Below, piece after piece: positions 6,226 through 9,274 of a DNA stretch of 9,274 bases. Position numbers and translations under genes: made by a program. The DNA is from Thermococcus sp. (lineage in GTDB: Archaea; Methanobacteriota_B; Thermococci; Thermococcales; Thermococcaceae): assembly GCF_027066465.1 (NCBI RefSeq), contig NZ_JAMONU010000123.1, forward strand, positions 1-9,274. Direction: 5' to 3'. The notes under the pieces are model-generated. The model was not told the DNA's origin. It saw nothing but the letters and a program-made list of their open reading frames with translations, and did not search any database. How positions within the stretch are numbered: position 1 is the first letter of the stretch; each line of letters starts with the position of its first letter.

Positions 6226-6250
6226 TTGATTGGTGTACCTCTACCTTGTC

Positions 6251-7534
6251 TCACCAGCAGAGTCCCTCGTAGACCTCAGCCGTTTCCTCGGCCCTCCGCA
6301 CTCTCCTCCCGTCTATCACAACCTTCCCGGAGTAGTCGAGCTCCTCAAACTCCGGCCACTCGGTCAGGATTAGAATCACGTCGGTGTCCTTCATAACGTC
6401 CTCCAGGCTGGTTGCGTAGGCTATCCTCGACCCGACGTCCGGGTAGAACTTCCTGAAGTTCTCCATCGCCTTGGGGTCGTAGGCTATCACATTGGCGCCC
6501 TCCTCGAGGAGCCTCCTTATAACCGGATACGCCCTCGTCTCCCTGACGTCGTCGGTGTTGGGCTTGAACGCAAGGCCGAGAACGCCTATTACCTTTCCTC
6601 CAAGCCTGGGAACGTGTTTCTTCAGCAACTCGACGAGCTTAACCGGCTGTCTCTCGTTCACCTCGAGAACGGCCTTGAGCAGTATCGGCTCCTCACCGGC
6701 TTCCTCGGCCTTTCTGATAATCGCCTTGACGTCCTTCGGGAAGCATGACCCCCCGAACCCGAGGCCCGACCTGAAGAAGTACGGGCTTATTCTGTGGTCG
6801 AGGCCGACCCCCTCGAACACCTTCCAGGAGTCGATGCCAAGCTTTTTGCAGATGTTTCCAATCTCGTTGGCAAAGCTTATCTTCGTGGCGAGGAACGCGT
6901 TGGAGGCGTATTTAATCATCTCAGCCGTTTTAATGTCCGTTATAAGCTTGGGGGCATCTATGGGTGAGTACAGCTCCTCGAGAATCCTCTTCGTACTCTC
7001 GTCCTGAACACCCAGAACAATCCTGTCGGGGTTCAGGAAGTCTCTCAAAGCCACGCCCTCGCGGAGGAACTCCGGGTTCATCGCCAGTCCGAAGTCCTCA
7101 AAGGCCTTCTTTTCGGACTGCTCCTCGAGGATTGGCTTCACAACGCCCTCCGTCGTCCCCGGAACCACCGTGCTCTTAACCACAACAACGTGAAAGTCGT
7201 CCTTTTCCCTCAGGACTTCCCCTATCTCCCTTGAAGCGCTCTCTATGAACCTCAGGTCTATCGAACCGTCCTCGCGGGAGGGCGTTCCAACGCAGATGAA
7301 CGTCACGTCCGAGTTCATGACGGCCTCACGGTAGTCGGTCGTCGCCCTGTACCTTTCCCTGTACTCCCTCATAAGTTCCTTGAGACCCTCCTCGTAGATT
7401 GGTGGCCGGCCCTCGTTTATCATCCGCACCTTCTCCTCATCCACGTCAACGAAGACGACCTCGTTTCCGAGCTTTGCAAAGCCCATTCCGGTAATCATTC
7501 CAACGTAGCCCGAGCCAATTATCGAGACCCTCAT
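6251..7534 (-). CDS. ugd: UDP-glucose 6-dehydrogenase
   Basis: This enzyme oxidises UDP-glucose to UDP-glucuronate with two NAD+ in the cytoplasm. At 427 residues it has normal length. The order is an N-terminal Rossmann domain with MRVSIIGSGYVG (G7, G9, G12) and acidic D30 for NAD ribose, then ICVGTPSREDGSIDL, VVKSTVVPGTT and AMNPEFLREGVALRDF with PDRIVLG. A linker with EMIKYASNAFLATKISFANE (K208, N212) follows, then the catalytic cysteine motif GFGGSCFPKD (C264), and a C-terminal domain with VLGLAFKPNTDDVRE. The NPEFLREG and PDRIVLG blocks favour UDP-glucose dehydrogenase over the related UDP-N-acetylmannosamine dehydrogenases; substrate choice is still by similarity. The start is ATG at 7534, which shares one base with the TGA of the preceding gene and has GGGGGGT 6 bases upstream. 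An in-frame GTG at 7555 lies before this site and is rejected. Its product is the substrate of the upstream decarboxylase. Confidence 0.93.
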   Translation of the reverse strand: MRVSIIGSGYVGMITGMGFAKLGNEVVFVDVDEEKVRMINEGRPPIYEEGLKELMREYRERYRATTDYREAVMNSDVTFICVGTPSREDGSIDLRFIESASREIGEVLREKDDFHVVVVKSTVVPGTTEGVVKPILEEQSEKKAFEDFGLAMNPEFLREGVALRDFLNPDRIVLGVQDESTKRILEELYSPIDAPKLITDIKTAEMIKYASNAFLATKISFANEIGNICKKLGIDSWKVFEGVGLDHRISPYFFRSGLGFGGSCFPKDVKAIIRKAEEAGEEPILLKAVLEVNERQPVKLVELLKKHVPRLGGKVIGVLGLAFKPNTDDVRETRAYPVIRRLLEEGANVIAYDPKAMENFRKFYPDVGSRIAYATSLEDVMKDTDVILILTEWPEFEELDYSGKVVIDGRRVRRAEETAEVYEGLCW

Positions 7535-8547
7535 CAGAGAACCCCCCTGAACCACTCTATCGTTTTCTCAAGGCCCTCCCTAAGGCCGACCCTCGGCTCC
7601 CAGTTGAGAAGGTTCCTCGCCTTCGTTATGTCCGGACAGCGCCTCGGCGGGTCGTCCGGGGGAAGCGGGTGAAACTCTATTGGCGACTGCGAAGCGGTAA
7701 GCTCCTTGACGAGGTGTGCGAGCCCTATAATCGTTATCTCGTCGGGGTTGCCTATGTTGACGACCTCACCGCTCGCCCTTTCGCTAAGGGCCAGCTTGAG
7801 GATTCCCCTAATCTGGTCGGTGACGTAGCAGAAGCTCCTCGTCTGTTTGCCTTCGCCGAAGACGGTTATGGGCTTGCCGGTTAGAGCTTGGGTGACGAAC
7901 CTCGGAACGACCCTTCCGTAGATTCCATCCGCCCTCATCCTCGGTCCGTAGGTGTTGAAAATCCTGACGATTCTCGTGTCGAGGCCGTACTGCCTGTGGT
8001 AGGCCATCGTGATGGTCTCGCCCAGCCTCTTGGACTCGTCGTAGCAACTCCTTATCCCTATTGGGTTCACGTAGCCCCAGTACGTTTCCGGCGTCGGGAC
8101 GACCTTTGGCTGGCCGTAAATCTCGCTCGTGCTGGTGAATAGAAACCTCGCCTCGTTCCTTCTCGCAATCTCGAGCATGTTCCTCGTTCCTATCGTGTTT
8201 GATTCAATTATCTCAAGGGGGTAGTGCTCGAACTCGAAGGGCGACGCCCTTGATGCGAGGTGAAAGACGAAGTCGAAGTCTTCCCTCAGAACCTCTTCGG
8301 GCAGTTCCTTTGAAACGTCCGCTTCGTAGAAGTGGAAGTTCTCCCTCTTCAAAGCGTTCTCAATGTTCCTCCTGAGTCCGCTCGCGAAGTTGTCGATTCC
8401 GTAAACCTCCGCCCCCGCCTCGAGAAGAACGTCGGAAAGCCAGGAACCCAGGAATCCCGCGGCACCGCTTACGAGGACTTTCTTACCCTCAAACTCTTCC
8501 CTGAACTCCCTCGCGAGTTCAGCTACCTCCTTCGTTTCGTCGTACAT
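7534..8547 (-). CDS. uxs: UDP-glucuronate decarboxylase (UDP-xylose synthase), SDR family
   Basis: This enzyme should convert UDP-glucuronate to UDP-xylose with bound NAD+ through a 4-keto intermediate and loss of CO2. It is an extended short-chain dehydrogenase of 337 residues. KKVLVSGAAGFLGSWL carries the G-x2-G-x2-G NAD motif (G28, G31, G34), and D52 follows in GIDNFASG. The active site shows STSEIYG (T140, E142) and Y169-x3-K173 in RSCYDESKR. Diagnostic blocks are TYWGYVNPIG, RIFNTYGPRM, QTRSFCYV (R237), VNIGNPDE and PDITKARNLLNWEP. The WG.VNPIG.R.CYDE.KR and QTR.F.YV blocks match eukaryotic and bacterial UDP-xylose synthases more closely than dTDP-glucose 4,6-dehydratases. The ATG at 8547 is preceded by GGAGGAGG at 9 bases; a GTG at 8586 has no such site. 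The gene overlaps the end of galU by 29 bases and ugd by one base, so all three are co-translated. dTDP- or GDP-sugar dehydratase activity is the main alternative but less likely. Confidence 0.87.
   Translation of the reverse strand: MYDETKEVAELAREFREEFEGKKVLVSGAAGFLGSWLSDVLLEAGAEVYGIDNFASGLRRNIENALKRENFHFYEADVSKELPEEVLREDFDFVFHLASRASPFEFEHYPLEIIESNTIGTRNMLEIARRNEARFLFTSTSEIYGQPKVVPTPETYWGYVNPIGIRSCYDESKRLGETITMAYHRQYGLDTRIVRIFNTYGPRMRADGIYGRVVPRFVTQALTGKPITVFGEGKQTRSFCYVTDQIRGILKLALSERASGEVVNIGNPDEITIIGLAHLVKELTASQSPIEFHPLPPDDPPRRCPDITKARNLLNWEPRVGLREGLEKTIEWFRGVL
7541..7547 (-). promoter_or_regulatory. Ribosome binding site of ugd
   Basis: GGGGGGT followed by TC on the minus strand resembles GGAGGTGATC and stands 6 bases before the ATG at 7534. 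It lies in the last codons of the preceding gene, next to the TGATG stop-start overlap, and decides against the GTG at 7555. Confidence 0.65.
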
Positions 8548-9274
8548 TTCCAACAGCCTCCTCCAATATCTTCCTAAACTCTTCACTTAGATACGGGTCC
8601 TCGAGGGCCAGCTCAACGTTGGCCCTGAGCCAGTCGAGGAAGTTCCCTATATCGTACCGTCTCCCGCTGAAGAAGTGGGGGATTACCTCTATTCCATCTT
8701 CAACCATCAGCTGGAGGGCGTCCGTAAGCTGTATTTCTCCTTTCCTATCTGGCTTCACCCTCTTCAGGTACTCAAAGACCTCCGGTGTGAGAACGTACCT
8801 CCCGAGTATCGCCCAGTTGCTTGGAGCTTCCGCAGGGGATGGTTTCTCAACGAGCCGTGTAATCCTGCCGTCTTCTATCTTAACGATTCCGTACAGGTGA
8901 ACCTTCTCCTTTGGAACCTGCTCGAGTGATATGACGCTTTTACCCGTTCTCTCGTGGATTTCAATGGCCTCCTTTATGCAGGGTGGCTTTGTTATTGTGT
9001 CCCCAAGGAGAAGGGCGAATGGTTCATCTTGGATAAACGCCCGGGCGTGCAGAATAGCGTCTCCCAAGCCCCTTGGCTTTTTCTGTCTGACGTAGTAAAT
9101 GTTCATCTCGTCGAGGATTCTGTCGAGCTTTTCAAGCTCCCTGTTCTTGACATCATGCTCGTACCTGTCGAAGTGGTCCTCTATGGCCCTCTTGTGTTTT
9201 CCCGTGATTATCAGAATCTCCCTAATACCAGCCTCGTAGGCCTCCTCAATGATGTATTGAATTGTGGGCTTCCT
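8519..9274 (-). CDS. galU: UTP-glucose-1-phosphate uridylyltransferase, 5' partial
   Basis: This enzyme makes UDP-glucose from UTP and glucose-1-phosphate in the cytoplasm. The frame is open from the right edge of the window to the TGA at 8519 (251 codons visible). The N-terminal part with the nucleotide-binding G-x-G-T-R-x-L-P loop, about 35-45 residues, lies outside. The fragment begins with RKPTIQYIIEEAYEAGI, the bacterial/archaeal GalU block after that loop, then ILIITGKHKRAIEDHFDR, YYVRQKKPRGLGDAI, EPFALLLGD, LYGIVKIEDGRITRLVEKP, GRYVLTPEVFEYL, KGEIQLTDAL and GRRYDIGNFLDWLRANVELAL. These match the GalU subfamily in order and spacing, and differ from the RmlA glucose-1-phosphate thymidylyltransferases, which are shorter and end differently. 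It is the first gene of the visible operon, supplying the substrate of ugd; its last 29 bases overlap uxs. Confidence 0.92.
   Translation of the reverse strand, partial: RKPTIQYIIEEAYEAGIREILIITGKHKRAIEDHFDRYEHDVKNRELEKLDRILDEMNIYYVRQKKPRGLGDAILHARAFIQDEPFALLLGDTITKPPCIKEAIEIHERTGKSVISLEQVPKEKVHLYGIVKIEDGRITRLVEKPSPAEAPSNWAILGRYVLTPEVFEYLKRVKPDRKGEIQLTDALQLMVEDGIEVIPHFFSGRRYDIGNFLDWLRANVELALEDPYLSEEFRKILEEAVGNVRRNEGGS
8557..8564 (-). promoter_or_regulatory. Ribosome binding site deciding the uxs start
   Basis: GGAGGAGG on the minus strand lies 9 bases before the ATG at 8547, inside the coding region of galU. The alternative GTG at 8586 has no purine-rich site upstream. Confidence 0.65.

Noticed and set aside
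6492..7007. A 171-codon open frame on the plus strand
   Set aside because: It lies antisense inside ugd, which has complete family motifs. The frame is explained by the GC-rich third positions of ugd and shows no recognisable protein.
7534..8547. dTDP-glucose 4,6-dehydratase (RmlB) for the SDR enzyme
   Set aside because: The WG.VNPIG.R.CYDE.KR and QTR.F.YV blocks and the neighbouring ugd fit UDP-glucuronate decarboxylase better, and no rmlA, rmlC or rmlD is seen.
8548..8586. Upstream GTG start for uxs at 8586
   Set aside because: There is no ribosome binding site before it, while GGAGGAGG stands 9 bases before the ATG at 8547.
1..9274. tRNA, rRNA, CRISPR arrays, insertion sequences or inverted-repeat-bounded elements
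   Set aside because: I saw no cloverleaf-like sequence, regularly spaced repeats, transposase motifs or terminal inverted repeats. The window is almost fully occupied by the seven protein genes.

Overview
The window looks like a glycan (surface polysaccharide or lipid-linked oligosaccharide) biosynthesis locus from a hyperthermophilic euryarchaeon of the Thermococcales, most likely Thermococcus. The grounds are strong GGAGGTG-type ribosome binding sites, archaeal BRE/TATA-like elements instead of -35/-10 boxes, heavy use of AGG/AGA and ATA codons, Lys/Glu/Arg-rich and Gln-poor proteins, and very tight gene packing. The genus is an inference. The only gap over 100 bases is the divergent promoter region at 2291-2432, and no gene-free stretch exceeds 300 bases.

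Right half (6251-9274, minus strand, higher GC): an overlapping three-gene unit read right to left. It holds a UTP-glucose-1-phosphate uridylyltransferase (galU, 5' end outside the window), a UDP-glucuronate decarboxylase/UDP-xylose synthase (uxs) and a UDP-glucose 6-dehydrogenase (ugd). Together they convert glucose-1-phosphate through UDP-glucose and UDP-glucuronate to UDP-xylose, so the locus probably supplies glucuronate and xylose donors.

Left half (1-6185, lower and patchy GC, mixed strands): the assembly and modification part. It contains three GT-B glycosyltransferases of the GT4 type: one partial at the left edge (+), one at 2433-3686 (+), and one very AT-rich at 3675-4796 (-). It also contains two paralogous proteins of the sulfatase/alkaline phosphatase superfamily (926-2290 and 4803-6185, both minus). 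Automatic annotation would call these sulfatases, but both have Thr-Tyr-Pro-Ser-Val where a sulfatase has Cys/Ser-x-Pro-Ser-Arg. They look more like threonine-nucleophile phosphodiesterases or phosphotransferases. Neither has a clear signal peptide or transmembrane segment, so they probably act in the cytoplasm or at the inner membrane face.

Working model (inference): the conserved right half makes nucleotide sugars, the GT4 enzymes use them to build a glycan, and the two phosphotransferase-like enzymes add, remove or transfer a phosphodiester-linked substituent. The second of these is translationally coupled to a GT4 gene: its stop codon lies inside that gene's ribosome binding site. The base-composition change near 6190-6250 and the two tail-to-tail gene overlaps suggest that the left half was assembled from exchangeable modules.
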